Positions 23,664-33,427 of a stretch of DNA of 64,000 nucleotides are shown here, in pieces. This stretch comes from Bacteroidota bacterium (GTDB taxonomy: Bacteria; Bacteroidota; Bacteroidia; Palsa-965), in assembly GCA_016194975.1 (NCBI GenBank), contig JACQAM010000006.1:124001-188000 (forward strand), written 5' to 3'. Made by a program: the position numbers and the translations under genes. The notes under the pieces are model-generated. The model saw only the letters and a list, made by a program, of their open reading frames with translations, was not told where the DNA came from and did no database searches. Within the stretch, counting starts at the first letter, position 1. Every line of letters starts with the position of its first letter.

Positions 23664-25277
23664 ATGAAAATCATTGGAAGAAACCTGCTTCTTATCCCGG
23701 CACTTTGCGTTCTTCTGTGCACCTGCAGGCGCGGAGATCCTTCCTGGGAAACCGGTTTGGTTTTTCCTATCGCGCATGCCTCCATGTCTATTGATAATCT
23801 TGTTCCCGATTCGCTGACCAGCATCAATTCCGACGGATCGGTGAAACTTGTTTACTCTACAGATTTTCTCGGGTTGAACATGGACACTCTTTTTGATTTT
23901 CCGGATACTACCATCACGAACAGTTATAATATTCCATTCGGCAATCCGACTTTTTTGCCCGGCCAGGCCGTCACACCGAATACACCGAATCAAACCACAT
24001 TCGCAGTGAACAGCGCACAATTGGTTTTCGGAATCCTTGAAAGTGGAATTCTCACTATGAAAATGAAAAATGATATCCGCAGAAGAATTATTGTCAATTA
24101 CCAGATTCCGAATGCAACACTGAATGGAAATCCTTTTGATACCAGTTTTACAGTGCAGGCAGCGCCCGATTCCATTCACGCAAATTATCTCACTGTTGCG
24201 CTCGATCTTTCCGGTTACTCCATCGATTTCACCGGAACGAATCATGATCGCGTAAATACACTCACCACACTTTTCACCGCTACAATCGATCCAACTGAAA
24301 CGCTTCCTGTCATTGTTTATCCTGCCGATACCGTTGCGGTCATTGCAACTTACGCGGGCGTGCGTCCTTCTTACATCCGCGGTTATTTCGGAAATCAGAA
24401 TATTCACATCGGGCCGGAAGAAAGTTATTTTTCTGTTTTTCATAAAGTGCGTTCGGGTTCAATTGGTCTTGATTCATTGAAGATGTCTTTGTCGATCGAC
24501 AATTATGTGGGAATGGATGCGCGCATCACCATGAACAGTATCTGGTCGAGAAATTCACGGACCAATAATTCTGTTTATCTCAATCATCCCATCATCGGAA
24601 CAACGATCAATGTGAATCGAGCCACTTACACGTATTCCGATCCTCCTTCGGCGCCGAGTTCTTACAATTATGTTTTTGATAATTCCAATTCGAATGCAAA
24701 AGCATTGCTTGAAAATCTTCCGGATGAACTGGGTTATGATGTAACGCTCATCACTGATCCGCTGGGAAATGTTTCGGGCAATAATGATTTTCTTTATACA
24801 CAGTATGGCATCAAAGCAAAATTAGATGTGGAAATGCCGCTGAATTTTTTCGCCGATCAGCTCGTTATCGCAGATACATCTGCAGTGAATTTTTCTTCTG
24901 TTAAAAACAAGGAGAAAATTGAAAAGGGAACACTCACACTTTATGCGCAAAATGAATTTCCGTTCGAAGCCGGGATGCAGATCTATTTACTGGATGCTTT
25001 CGGCAATGTGAATGATTCCATTGTTCTTGCGCCGGGAAGGATCAATGAAGCGATCACCGGTGTGCAGAATAATTATACGGTTGCCATCGGTTACAGTTCG
25101 AGTGAAATAAAAATTCCAATCAGCGCCGATCAGACTCAGCACTTGCTCAACAGCACAAAAGTTATTTTCAAAACCACGTTCGACACGCATACGAATCCGA
25201 CGTATGTGAAAATTTTCAGCAGCAATCATCTCGACCTGCAACTCTCTGCAGATTTCGATTACCTCATCGGAAAATAA
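23664..25277 (+). CDS. Large lipoprotein of unknown function, paired with an outer-membrane protein
   Basis: 537 residues from the ATG at 23664. The upstream in-frame ATG at 23631 would place 11 extra residues before the signal peptide and lies before the promoter box. The signal peptide IIGRNLLLIPALCVLLCTC gives lipobox-like Cys residues. The mature part is beta-rich with many Asp/Asn/Thr turns and looks like an Ig- or jelly-roll-type surface protein. Its TAA overlaps the next ATG (TAATG), so it is translationally coupled to the DUF5723-like protein and probably forms a complex with it at the outer membrane. Confidence 0.72.
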   Translation: MKIIGRNLLLIPALCVLLCTCRRGDPSWETGLVFPIAHASMSIDNLVPDSLTSINSDGSVKLVYSTDFLGLNMDTLFDFPDTTITNSYNIPFGNPTFLPGQAVTPNTPNQTTFAVNSAQLVFGILESGILTMKMKNDIRRRIIVNYQIPNATLNGNPFDTSFTVQAAPDSIHANYLTVALDLSGYSIDFTGTNHDRVNTLTTLFTATIDPTETLPVIVYPADTVAVIATYAGVRPSYIRGYFGNQNIHIGPEESYFSVFHKVRSGSIGLDSLKMSLSIDNYVGMDARITMNSIWSRNSRTNNSVYLNHPIIGTTINVNRATYTYSDPPSAPSSYNYVFDNSNSNAKALLENLPDELGYDVTLITDPLGNVSGNNDFLYTQYGIKAKLDVEMPLNFFADQLVIADTSAVNFSSVKNKEKIEKGTLTLYAQNEFPFEAGMQIYLLDAFGNVNDSIVLAPGRINEAITGVQNNYTVAIGYSSSEIKIPISADQTQHLLNSTKVIFKTTFDTHTNPTYVKIFSSNHLDLQLSADFDYLIGK

Positions 25278-26545
25278 TGATGAAAAATTTTTTCTTCGCA
25301 TTCGTCTTTTTTTCTGCAACGGAACTCTCCGCACAGGATCCGCAGGTTTTCGCTTATCATCCTTCGTGGCCATTGCCCGATTCCTCGTTGCGCGAATGCA
25401 TTTCCGTTTCGAGCGAATACGCTGCAGCTTCCGATGCATTGACGAATTCTTTCATTGACAAATTCTACCAGGGAGGATTCATTGATTCGTCCATGAAAGC
25501 AGAACAGGGACAACGCCTTCTTCCTTCCAACCGCTTCGGCGCTTATTCCGGATTTTCTGTTTCGTGTTCGTGGCGGCCACACCCCGACAGTCTCAAATGG
25601 GAATATCTTGTTGCCGTGCGCGACCGCCAATCGCTTTTCGGAAAATTTTCTGATGATGCATTTCATCTTGCGCTCGAAGGGAATCGCTCGTTCCTCGGAA
25701 GCACGGCCGATGTGGGCAATACAAAATTCACACTCATTCACTGGCAACAGATCCAGTTCGAAGCAAAATATTATTCTCCCGATAAAAGATCGCAAATGGT
25801 TTTGGGAATTTCATTTCTCAACGGGCAGCAATTCCAGGAAGCAAATATCCGCAGCGGAAAATTATTCACATCGAGCGACGGAACTTTCATCGACGCGAGC
25901 GCAGATGCGTCCTGGTACGCGAGCGACACCGCACATAAAGTTTTCGGCAGCAGGAACGGTTCGGGAAACTGTTTCAATTTCCGTTTCATCACTGCACTTG
26001 GAGATCCGAATAAAAAAATGAATTCGCAACTAATGTTCTCGGTGCAGGATCTCGGTTACATTCGCTGGAACACACATTCGCAGATCTACTCTACCGATAC
26101 TTCCATTCATTACACAGGTGTAGATGCATCGCAGGCCATTCTCAATCCGAAAAATGTTTCCGGTGTTCCCGGAATAGATTCATTGATCGGCAAAGTGAAA
26201 AACGGACAGGTCATTTCTTTTTTACCGATCGGTTTGCGCGGGAGATATACGTTGTTCCTTCCTTCCCGCACGTGGATGGGAATTGATGTGCGTATCTGGA
26301 GTTACACGGGAGCATCAGCACAATTCACTTTATTCGGAGGATGGCATTGTCCCGATTCAAAATTCAACATCAGCGGCGGAGCATCGTGGGGAGGATTTGC
26401 GCGATTGCAGTTTCCATTGCAGGTGGGCTACACACCTTGTAAAAGATTTTCTGTCACCGTCGGTACCATCAATGCGGCGGGTTACATTCTTCCGGCAAAA
26501 ACATACGGGCAGGGCGCGTATATGAATCTCTCATTCGGAATATGA
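25277..26545 (+). CDS. DUF5723-like outer-membrane beta-barrel protein
   Basis: 422 residues. A signal peptide ending around ELSAQ is followed by alternating hydrophobic strands typical of a barrel (YILPAKTYGQGAYMNLSFGI at the C-terminus, ending in an aromatic-hydrophobic pattern). Size and partner match the Bacteroidota DUF5723 group, but the assignment is from memory of the family pattern only. Coupled by one-base overlap to the upstream lipoprotein. Function unknown. Confidence 0.62.
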   Translation: MMKNFFFAFVFFSATELSAQDPQVFAYHPSWPLPDSSLRECISVSSEYAAASDALTNSFIDKFYQGGFIDSSMKAEQGQRLLPSNRFGAYSGFSVSCSWRPHPDSLKWEYLVAVRDRQSLFGKFSDDAFHLALEGNRSFLGSTADVGNTKFTLIHWQQIQFEAKYYSPDKRSQMVLGISFLNGQQFQEANIRSGKLFTSSDGTFIDASADASWYASDTAHKVFGSRNGSGNCFNFRFITALGDPNKKMNSQLMFSVQDLGYIRWNTHSQIYSTDTSIHYTGVDASQAILNPKNVSGVPGIDSLIGKVKNGQVISFLPIGLRGRYTLFLPSRTWMGIDVRIWSYTGASAQFTLFGGWHCPDSKFNISGGASWGGFARLQFPLQVGYTPCKRFSVTVGTINAAGYILPAKTYGQGAYMNLSFGI

Positions 26546-26584
26546 ACATGAAAACAAAATTTTTGCTGATTCAAAATAAAAAAA

Positions 26585-28093
26585 ATGAAAACGAAAAAAA
26601 ATAAAAAAATATTTTCCCGCTTTTTTTTCCTTATTGCTGCTCTGTCTTTTTTGTTGCCGCGTTTTTCATGGGCTCAAAATTCCCTGCGTTGGGAACAAGC
26701 AATCGGTGGACCGGGAATAGAATATGGTTACAAGGTAAAATCGTGTTTGGATCAGGGATATATTGTTGCGGGAAGCACTTCGAGCGGTGGAATTTCCGAC
26801 GGCTATTTAGTTCGTACGGATAGTTTGGGTTTGGTCATGTGGTCAAAATATTTTGTTGGAAATAATGTGGATGTTTTTCGAAGTGTAAAAATTCTTCCCG
26901 ATTCCGGATTTATCGTAGCGGGATTTTCAAATTCTATTGGTACTCACGGCGGCTACGACGGATTTGTAGAACGCTTCGATAAAAATGGCGATTCGCTTTG
27001 GGCGAAATTTATTGGAACCGGCGATTGGGATTTTTTCTACGACGTAGCGCCAACGTATGATGGCGGATTTGTTTTGGCAGGAGGAACTTATGGTTTGGGA
27101 CAAGGCGATGAAGATATTTATTTGGTAAAAATAGATTCCATTGGAAATACAATTTGGGTTGGCGCTTATGGTGGAACAAAACAAGATGAAGGAAGGGCGA
27201 TTATCCAAACCGGCGATTCGATGCTGGCAGTTGTCGGATTTACTTTTTCTCTCGGAGATTCACTTGGTGACAGTTGGATTTCGCGATTGACGCCAAATGG
27301 TGGGACTGTTTGGAGTAGGACCGCTGGGTATGCAGGAATTGAAGATAAAGCTTGGGATTTAACAGACAATTATTTGACCGGAAGAATTTTCTATTGTGGA
27401 GAAAATGAATCAGTACCTGGAAATGGAAAGGATGCATATTTTGGTGCGTTTTATTACAATGGAAATAATCAGTTTATTTATTCTACTGGAGGTAATTTAG
27501 ATGAAGCATTTTATGGAATCGCTTCCCGTCCTGATGGTTCTATTGCAGCAGTAGGAGTTGATTATACTGTTGGAGCAGGAAATGGAGATATGTATTTTTT
27601 CGAAGACTATCATCCAATTTGGAACAGTACAAATTTCGGTTCAGCACAAATTGATGTTGGTTATGGTGTTGACATGGCTCTCGATGGCGGTTATATTTCT
27701 GTTGGGTATACCGAAGGATTTAATTCTATTCTTGCAAATGTTTACTTGGTAAAAATTGACACCAGTGACCAATCAACAGGACTGTTAAGTATCAGGGAAC
27801 AACCTACTCCACTTTCTTTTGGTTCTACTGTTGTTTTTCCTAATCCTGTACAAGATGAAGCAGTAGTTAATTTTGATTCATTTCAATCTATAAATGACGA
27901 AATAAAAATGGAAGTATTTGATATTGCAGGAAGATCCGTTATGAATATACCTTCATCTCAATGGGAAATTACAAGTTCCAAAAATGCGAAATGTATCCTT
28001 GCTACAAATAAACTTAATGATGGAATTTACCAGTATATAATTTCAGATCGTTCCGCTGGAAAATGTTCAGGGAAATTTATTGTCGCACATTAG
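26585..28093 (+). CDS. T9SS-exported protein with delta-60-type repeat propeller and sorting domain
   Basis: 502 residues. The signal peptide ends near RFSWAQ. Six or seven repeats of the form GGF(V/I)LAG(G/S)T..G.GD.D.YLVKID..GN..W form a propeller-like domain (about 30-390). The C-terminal about 85 residues are a type A sorting domain (VVFPNPVQDEAVV, VFDIAGRSV, NDGIYQYII), removed on export by the type IX system. Probably a secreted or surface-attached protein. From about 27.4 kb the DNA becomes clearly more AT-rich than neighbouring genes. Confidence 0.88.
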   Translation: MKTKKNKKIFSRFFFLIAALSFLLPRFSWAQNSLRWEQAIGGPGIEYGYKVKSCLDQGYIVAGSTSSGGISDGYLVRTDSLGLVMWSKYFVGNNVDVFRSVKILPDSGFIVAGFSNSIGTHGGYDGFVERFDKNGDSLWAKFIGTGDWDFFYDVAPTYDGGFVLAGGTYGLGQGDEDIYLVKIDSIGNTIWVGAYGGTKQDEGRAIIQTGDSMLAVVGFTFSLGDSLGDSWISRLTPNGGTVWSRTAGYAGIEDKAWDLTDNYLTGRIFYCGENESVPGNGKDAYFGAFYYNGNNQFIYSTGGNLDEAFYGIASRPDGSIAAVGVDYTVGAGNGDMYFFEDYHPIWNSTNFGSAQIDVGYGVDMALDGGYISVGYTEGFNSILANVYLVKIDTSDQSTGLLSIREQPTPLSFGSTVVFPNPVQDEAVVNFDSFQSINDEIKMEVFDIAGRSVMNIPSSQWEITSSKNAKCILATNKLNDGIYQYIISDRSAGKCSGKFIVAH

Positions 28094-28197
28094 GGTAAAT
28101 ACTCCGTTCTTGGTAATGCAACCCTTGAAATCAATCTTATTCGGTATAAACTCTAATAAACTAAAACATTTTATTTCAAGTTTCATCTTTCTAATTA

Positions 28198-29595
28198 ATG
28201 GTTTTAGAAAATCGCAACCAATTTAACTTCCCTTCTTTCCAAAAGATAGTTGGGAATTTGTTTTTTATAATTCTTCTTGTTTACTCAATTGTGTATGCGG
28301 TCGAACGTGTGACATATATTGATTCGGCATGGTTATTTTTTGAACGTGTGAATGGAGAAAAATTTTCTTTTCCCGGTCATCGATACAGCGCATTTTTTTC
28401 GGAGATACCACTTTTTATCGCTGTGAAATTTCACTTTCCCTTGAAGGCATTGATTTATATTTTTTCAACGAGTTACATAGTTCTATATTATTTTGTTTGG
28501 CGAATTTGCACTTTCACTTTGAAAAACCCCGTCGCTGGACTTACAATTATTTTAGGAACAATTATTGGAGTAAGGGAAACATTTCTTCATACTGTTTCTG
28601 AAACACATCAGTGTTTCGTTTATAGTGCTTTGCTCTTTGCTGTAATGAATGCCGATTTTAATGGAACAATTATTCTAAAAAATATTTCATGTGGCATTAT
28701 TGCGTTACTTATTTTGTTTGCTCACCCATTTGGAGTTTTTACATCAAGTTTTGTTTTGCTGTATTATTTCATTGAAAGAAAAAAAATAAAAGACAATTTG
28801 TTTTGGCTAATTGGTTTAATTATTGTTGGATTTACAGTACTTAGTTTTCTTCATCCTGCCAATCCTTATGATGCTGCACAATTCCAACGACTGGCATCTT
28901 CGACAGGAACTGATTCTTTTTTTGACAGTGCTGCATTAAAATTTTTTGTAATTCACATTAAACATTTTTATTGGTTACCTCTATTAACTATTTTGATCGT
29001 TATCATTTGGTTGACAGTAAAGAAAGAATTATTAAAACTCGCAACAATAATAATTTCAGTCGTCGGCTATTTTATTATCGGATGCGTCACTTTCAAAAAC
29101 GGCGATTCCTCCATCATGCTTGAACGAATTTTCCTTCCGGCATTTTTCATGATCAATTTGGGTTTGGCAGATTTAATTGTGCATGAAATGAAAATCAACA
29201 AATGGATTTTAATGTTCGCCGTTGTTTTTTTTATTTTCAACGGAATCCATTACATCAATGTTGGGTGTCTCATGTACAAAAAACGCGTGGCTTATCTCGA
29301 CAAAATTGTTTCCACAGGAATTAAAAATGGTAAAGACACGTATTATCTTTCGCCGGAACAAATGGAAAAAGATAAAGACCTCATTCTTGTTCCCTGGGCG
29401 CTGGGCACGGAGACTCTTTTGTATTCAAATTTCAAATACGGAAAAAATATTTCTGTTTCTGCCGGCAGTGATCCTTGTGGCCCGGGTTGCGTGCGAATGA
29501 CTTCTTTCTTCTGCATTCCGGCATCTGAACTGAATAAAAAATATTTCTCGCTTTCCGGAAATGCCTCGGCTGCATTACCATTCGATAACCATTAA
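28198..29595 (+). CDS. Polytopic membrane protein, GT-C-like topology, unknown function
   Basis: 465 residues with about 9-10 hydrophobic helices and a long C-terminal soluble tail (about 385-465). The first extracytoplasmic loop contains DSAWLFFERVNGEKFSFPGHR, an acidic loop where GT-C glycosyltransferases have their catalytic residue, but no family is firmly recognised. The first two thirds of the gene are unusually AT-rich with poor codon bias; from about 29.08 kb the base use returns to the local norm. Alternatives are an O-antigen-ligase-like or mannosyltransferase-like enzyme. Confidence 0.65.
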   Translation: MVLENRNQFNFPSFQKIVGNLFFIILLVYSIVYAVERVTYIDSAWLFFERVNGEKFSFPGHRYSAFFSEIPLFIAVKFHFPLKALIYIFSTSYIVLYYFVWRICTFTLKNPVAGLTIILGTIIGVRETFLHTVSETHQCFVYSALLFAVMNADFNGTIILKNISCGIIALLILFAHPFGVFTSSFVLLYYFIERKKIKDNLFWLIGLIIVGFTVLSFLHPANPYDAAQFQRLASSTGTDSFFDSAALKFFVIHIKHFYWLPLLTILIVIIWLTVKKELLKLATIIISVVGYFIIGCVTFKNGDSSIMLERIFLPAFFMINLGLADLIVHEMKINKWILMFAVVFFIFNGIHYINVGCLMYKKRVAYLDKIVSTGIKNGKDTYYLSPEQMEKDKDLILVPWALGTETLLYSNFKYGKNISVSAGSDPCGPGCVRMTSFFCIPASELNKKYFSLSGNASAALPFDNH

Positions 29596-29614
29596 CTTGA
29601 TAAAACAAATTCCC

Positions 29615-30013
29615 ATGAAAACAGGTTCCATAAAACAAAAAGTAAAATTCAGTGTTTCCCCGAAAGAAGTTTATGAAGCGCTCATGAATTCGAAAAAACA
29701 TTCGGCATTCACCGGGACTAAATGCACGATCGGTAAAAAAGAAGGAAGTGTATATTCTGCATACGACGGATACATTGTTGGCAAGAATTTAAAACTGGTA
29801 CCCGGAAAAAAAATTGTTCAAACGTGGAGAGCGGTCGATGGCAAGTGGCCCGACGATCATTATTCTGAAATTACTTTTGATCTTAAATCTTCTGGGAAAG
29901 GAACTGAACTTACTTTTTCGCAGAAGAAAATTCCCATCGGCCAGGTTGCGGAATTCACGCAGGGATGGAAGGAACATTACTGGGAAAGAATGCATGATTA
30001 TTTTTCAAGGTGA
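29615..30013 (+). CDS. AHSA1/SRPBCC-family protein
   Basis: 132 residues from the ATG at 29615; an open frame extends to 29561 but that would overlap the previous gene. The pattern FSVSPKEVYEALMNSKKHSAFTG at the start and QGWKEHYWERMHDYF at the end is typical of START-like AHSA1 domains (Hsp90 activator-like / SRPBCC), small hydrophobic-cavity proteins. No enzymatic role can be assigned. Its last 16 bp overlap the end of the convergent kinase gene. Confidence 0.85.
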   Translation: MKTGSIKQKVKFSVSPKEVYEALMNSKKHSAFTGTKCTIGKKEGSVYSAYDGYIVGKNLKLVPGKKIVQTWRAVDGKWPDDHYSEITFDLKSSGKGTELTFSQKKIPIGQVAEFTQGWKEHYWERMHDYFSR

Positions 30014-30840
30014 AAATCAACGAGTCCATCCATGGGAGATGCAACTATTCTTCCCGGCGCAATAGAAAATTTTTCAAGAAGTGGCAGAAGTAATTCACGG
30101 TTGTGCCAGGCAACAGAACCTGTAAAAGACAATTTCATTTTACTGCCACGCGAAAATTTTTTGAAATTTTCCAGGAAGTTTATGAAACTTTCTTCAATAA
30201 TATTCCGGCATTCTTCATAGTGAGAATTAGTTGTTGCAATTTTTGAGAAGGAAGCAATGAAACGTGCAGGATAAGGATGATGATAAACCTGGTCGAGGAT
30301 CTCTGCTTCACTTTTCCCACATTCCTCTTCAATTTTTTTCTGAAGTACCGGCGACAACTCGTGGCGAAGATATTTTCCGAGAATCTTTTTTCCAATGTGC
30401 ACTCCTCCTCCTTCATCGCCAAGAATGAATCCGGGCGACGGCATACTCCTGCAGATATTTTCTCCATCATACTCGCCGGCATTTGATCCGGTTCCGAGAA
30501 TTGCTGCAAATCCTTTTTCTTTTCCGCACAATGCGCGCGCGGCCCCGAGCAAATCAGTGCTCACCTGTACGCGGGCGTGCGGGAATGCGCGCTCAAGAAT
30601 GATCAGCCATGAATTTCTTTTCAGTTCATTGCCGCATCCGGCTCCATAAAAAAACAGTTTCAATTCATTATTCCCGCTGCAAAACGGAAAAATTTTTTCT
30701 TCGATCAATTTCCGGAAATCTTCACCGGAAATATGCCACGGATTCAGCCCGGTTGTGAATATTTTGTGCTGTTCACGCGCGTCATCAATGAATCTCCATT
30801 CTGTTTTGGAAGAACCGCTGTCAGCTAAAAGCAACTTCAT
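29998..30840 (-). CDS. BadF/BadG-type ATPase, N-acetylglucosamine kinase-like
   Basis: 280 residues of the ASKHA fold. The phosphate-1 motif is DSGSSKTEWRF near the N-terminus, the phosphate-2 motif GTGSNAG (about 117-123) and GDEGGGVHIG (about 141-150) follows. Members of this group in Bacteroidota are usually annotated as GlcNAc kinase-like and phosphorylate amino sugars salvaged from cell wall or chitin. A near-leaderless promoter box sits in front. Substrate is inferred only. Confidence 0.8.
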   Translation of the reverse strand: MKLLLADSGSSKTEWRFIDDAREQHKIFTTGLNPWHISGEDFRKLIEEKIFPFCSGNNELKLFFYGAGCGNELKRNSWLIILERAFPHARVQVSTDLLGAARALCGKEKGFAAILGTGSNAGEYDGENICRSMPSPGFILGDEGGGVHIGKKILGKYLRHELSPVLQKKIEEECGKSEAEILDQVYHHPYPARFIASFSKIATTNSHYEECRNIIEESFINFLENFKKFSRGSKMKLSFTGSVAWHNRELLLPLLEKFSIAPGRIVASPMDGLVDFHLEK

Positions 30841-30844
30841 GGGT

Positions 30845-30852
30845 TGAAGTTA
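30845..30852 (-). promoter_or_regulatory. -7 box, near-leaderless start of kinase-like gene
   Basis: Minus-strand TAACTTCA (two mismatches) ends 4 nt before the ATG at 30840. Confidence 0.35.
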
Positions 30853-30920
30853 TAAATTAAGAGCTGGAATAAAATGAAAAAGGACATTCCGCAGAATGTC
30901 CCTGATGAAAAGATATTTGT

Positions 30921-31592
30921 TCAATTCGTATTGAAAAGAAAATGATTCGGCGTTACGATATTATTTTTAATAGCGAAGAGCACCAGCCCTGCCGTATTGT
31001 TTACACCCAGCTTCGACATGATGTTTTTCCGGTGAGTAGTAATGGTATGTGTACTGAGGAATAATTTATCGGCGATCTCTTTATTGGTGAGTCCTTCCGC
31101 AATGAAAGAGATGATCTCCGCTTCACGGTCAGATATCCGCAAACCGTCGCAGGAAATTGTTTCTGCAGAAATTTCTTCCCCGTTATTTTTCACAACACTA
31201 CTCAGAATTTTTCCGCAAAAGAATTTTTCGCCCTTGGCAGTGGCGTGTACGGCATCAAGTATTTCATCTTTTTCACAATCGCGGAGAAGATAGCTTGTGA
31301 TGCCGGTCGACATCGCATCTGCAAGCATCCACCGGCTTGGTTTTTCCGAGATAGTAAGAAAACGTGTGGAAGGTGATTCGGAAATAATTCTTCTCAAAGT
31401 TGAAATTCCGAAAGCCGGATCGAGATGATCGATGATAATGACGTCTGGTTTCCCTGCCAGGGCAATTCTTGACAATTCATCTCCATTTGAAGCTTCCCCT
31501 GATAATAGAAGACTTTTATCACTAATAATCAATGATTTAAGACCTTCTTTTACAAGGTAATTACTTTGCGCGATAAGTATCGTTGTGATCAT
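30921..31592 (-). CDS. NarL/LuxR-type response regulator with degenerate receiver domain
   Basis: 223 residues. The C-terminal GerE/LuxR helix-turn-helix (about 150-215) is standard: ISDREAEIISFIAEGLTNKEIADKLFLS. The N-terminal receiver fold aligns with NarL proteins, keeps the phospho-acceptor position D55 (IIIDHLD) and T80, but the acidic pair normally before the first helix is Gln9-Ser10 and the conserved Lys is Arg104. Phosphorylation via Mg2+ is therefore doubtful. No kinase gene adjoins it. It may work as a phosphorylation-independent regulator. Confidence 0.87.
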   Translation of the reverse strand: MITTILIAQSNYLVKEGLKSLIISDKSLLLSGEASNGDELSRIALAGKPDVIIIDHLDPAFGISTLRRIISESPSTRFLTISEKPSRWMLADAMSTGITSYLLRDCEKDEILDAVHATAKGEKFFCGKILSSVVKNNGEEISAETISCDGLRISDREAEIISFIAEGLTNKEIADKLFLSTHTITTHRKNIMSKLGVNNTAGLVLFAIKNNIVTPNHFLFNTN

Positions 31593-31624
31593 TTTCTTAT
31601 TTAGACTAATTAAAAATAAGTAAA

Positions 31625-31632
31625 CAAAGATA
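31625..31632 (-). promoter_or_regulatory. Promoter of the NarL-type regulator
   Basis: Minus-strand TATCTTTG, an exact box, lies 32 nt upstream of the ATG at 31592. A TTG trinucleotide 22 nt further upstream could be the -33 element. Confidence 0.55.
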
Positions 31633-31666
31633 TTTATTCAAGCCGGATTAACCACAAGTATATTTC

Positions 31667-32608
31667 TTATTTATTCACAAGGAAAACCTCCGGAATTGTG
31701 AATTTCGTCCCCTCTTCGGCTAGCTGGGTTTGCGGAAATTCTGTTCTTGCTTCTTCGAGCAATGGAAGAAGATCGGTATAACGAACAGAAAAATGACCGA
31801 TCACTAATTTTTTCACGCCTGCTTTTTTTGCTGCGAGGCCTGCTTCAAGTGCCGTAGTGTGAAAAGTTTTTTCAGCACGCTCCAGCATCTCGTGCAGAAA
31901 AGTAGATTCATGATAAAGGAGATCGACATCTTTCACGGCTTCAATTACTTTCTCATTATATCGCGTATCAGAAACAAACGCATACGATCGTGAAGCGTAT
32001 CTGCCTTTTGTAAGTTCCTCATTCCGGAATTTTCTCATTCCATCGGGCATAATGTCTTTCCCATTTTTCAGATCAGAAAAAAATTCGCGGGATATTCCGT
32101 ATTCCGCAAGTTTTTCTTTATCCAGAGAAAACATTTTTTCTTTTTCCCGGAAAATAAATCCGCAGCAGGGAATTCGGTGATTGAGAAGAACGGTCTCGAC
32201 ACTCAAAACATGATCTTCGAATATTATTCCTGCCTTGTGAATATCATGTTCATGCCAGTTAATCTTGTAATTAAGTACGGTGCCCGATAATTCAAATTGA
32301 AGGTCAATAATTGTTTTCAATCCCGGCGGATGATAAATGGTCAACTCTTTTTTTCTTCCGAGCAAATGCAAAGAAGAAAGAAGTCCCATTAATCCGAGAT
32401 AATGATCGCCGTGAAGATGACTGATGAAAATATGATCGATGCGCTGAAAACGGATCTTGTACTTTCGCAACTGGATTTGCGTTGCTTCTCCGCAGTCAAT
32501 TAAAAAAAAACGCTCAGCCACATTCAGTAGCTGAGCCGTAGGATGACGTTTGGATGTTGGTGTTGCAGAACTACTTCCGAGTATGGTCAATTCAAAAGCA
32601 GCAGCCAT
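31667..32608 (-). CDS. rnz: Ribonuclease Z
   Basis: 313 residues of the metallo-beta-lactamase fold. The zinc motif is HLHGDH at residues 64-69, with later ligands in SDTRYNE, YHESTF and VIGHFSVRY. It processes tRNA 3' ends, needed here because the two visible tRNA genes do not encode CCA. The start lies 3 bp after the upstream gene on the minus strand, so it is the last gene of a STAS / T9SS-protein / rnz operon. Confidence 0.95.
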   Translation of the reverse strand: MAAAFELTILGSSSATPTSKRHPTAQLLNVAERFFLIDCGEATQIQLRKYKIRFQRIDHIFISHLHGDHYLGLMGLLSSLHLLGRKKELTIYHPPGLKTIIDLQFELSGTVLNYKINWHEHDIHKAGIIFEDHVLSVETVLLNHRIPCCGFIFREKEKMFSLDKEKLAEYGISREFFSDLKNGKDIMPDGMRKFRNEELTKGRYASRSYAFVSDTRYNEKVIEAVKDVDLLYHESTFLHEMLERAEKTFHTTALEAGLAAKKAGVKKLVIGHFSVRYTDLLPLLEEARTEFPQTQLAEEGTKFTIPEVFLVNK

Positions 32609-32611
32609 TCA

Positions 32612-33409
32612 TCAGTGAGATACTGTGATCCTTTTTGTAACAACAGAATTTCCCATTCTGAAAGAACACAAATAAACGCCGGAAGAAAGTTCTGAAGTAT
32701 TCAAATCGTATTGCGCGGTTCCTTTTGCAACACTGATAATATCCTGCTTTATCACATTACCCAATACATCGTATATCACCAAATTCACATTACCTGCATT
32801 CGGAATATTAAAACGGAAATCGGTATGATCATCAGCAGGATTCGGAGAGTTAGTTGCAACAGAAAATTGTTTGATCTCGTAACTGTTGAATCCGTTTGCA
32901 GGCTGAATGACGAGTTTATAGCCGGTCTTGGTTGTTGCCTCAGGAGTAGGCACACTAAAAATTACAACCGTCGCAGTATAATAAACGATCAACGGATAAA
33001 CTCCATCGCTATTAGGTCCGCCAAGTTCCTGTCCCGCTACTGCTAATCCCGTCACCGCCACGCATCCATAACCTGTACCCGGAGGAGTGGCTGTTGGAGT
33101 TGTAAAAGTTCCGGTACTTGGATTAGGAAGGTAAGTGAAGTTGGCAGGAATTCCGGTTACACTGTCTATCTGAACCTGCGTGATCGGAAATGTTCCGAAC
33201 ATAGTGACCGTGTCGGGTTGAATATGAAACTGGAGATCGGTGTTATAAGGCGTGCCCACGTAAGCGATCGGCAGATTCGTGATCGTATCGGGAATGATGG
33301 AGTAATTTGTATTGTTAGGCGGGCCGAATAATGAACTATTGATCGTGCACTGCGAATGTGATGCAATTGCGAGAAGAATTCCGGGAATGAGCGTGTAAAT
33401 TTTTTTCAT
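32612..33409 (-). CDS. Secreted protein with T9SS type A sorting domain
   Basis: 265 residues. Signal peptide (LIPGILLAIASHSQ), then a Thr/Pro-rich beta-type region without recognised family, and a C-terminal sorting domain (NSPNPADDHTDFRF, VIYDVLGNVIKQDI, SSGVYLCSFRMGN). It should be exported by the type IX system. The position between a STAS gene and rnz, with gaps of 18 and 3 bp, is odd for a secreted protein and suggests shared transcription rather than shared function. Confidence 0.87.
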   Translation of the reverse strand: MKKIYTLIPGILLAIASHSQCTINSSLFGPPNNTNYSIIPDTITNLPIAYVGTPYNTDLQFHIQPDTVTMFGTFPITQVQIDSVTGIPANFTYLPNPSTGTFTTPTATPPGTGYGCVAVTGLAVAGQELGGPNSDGVYPLIVYYTATVVIFSVPTPEATTKTGYKLVIQPANGFNSYEIKQFSVATNSPNPADDHTDFRFNIPNAGNVNLVIYDVLGNVIKQDIISVAKGTAQYDLNTSELSSGVYLCSFRMGNSVVTKRITVSH

Positions 33410-33427
33410 GTGGGGTAAGGTTGATTT

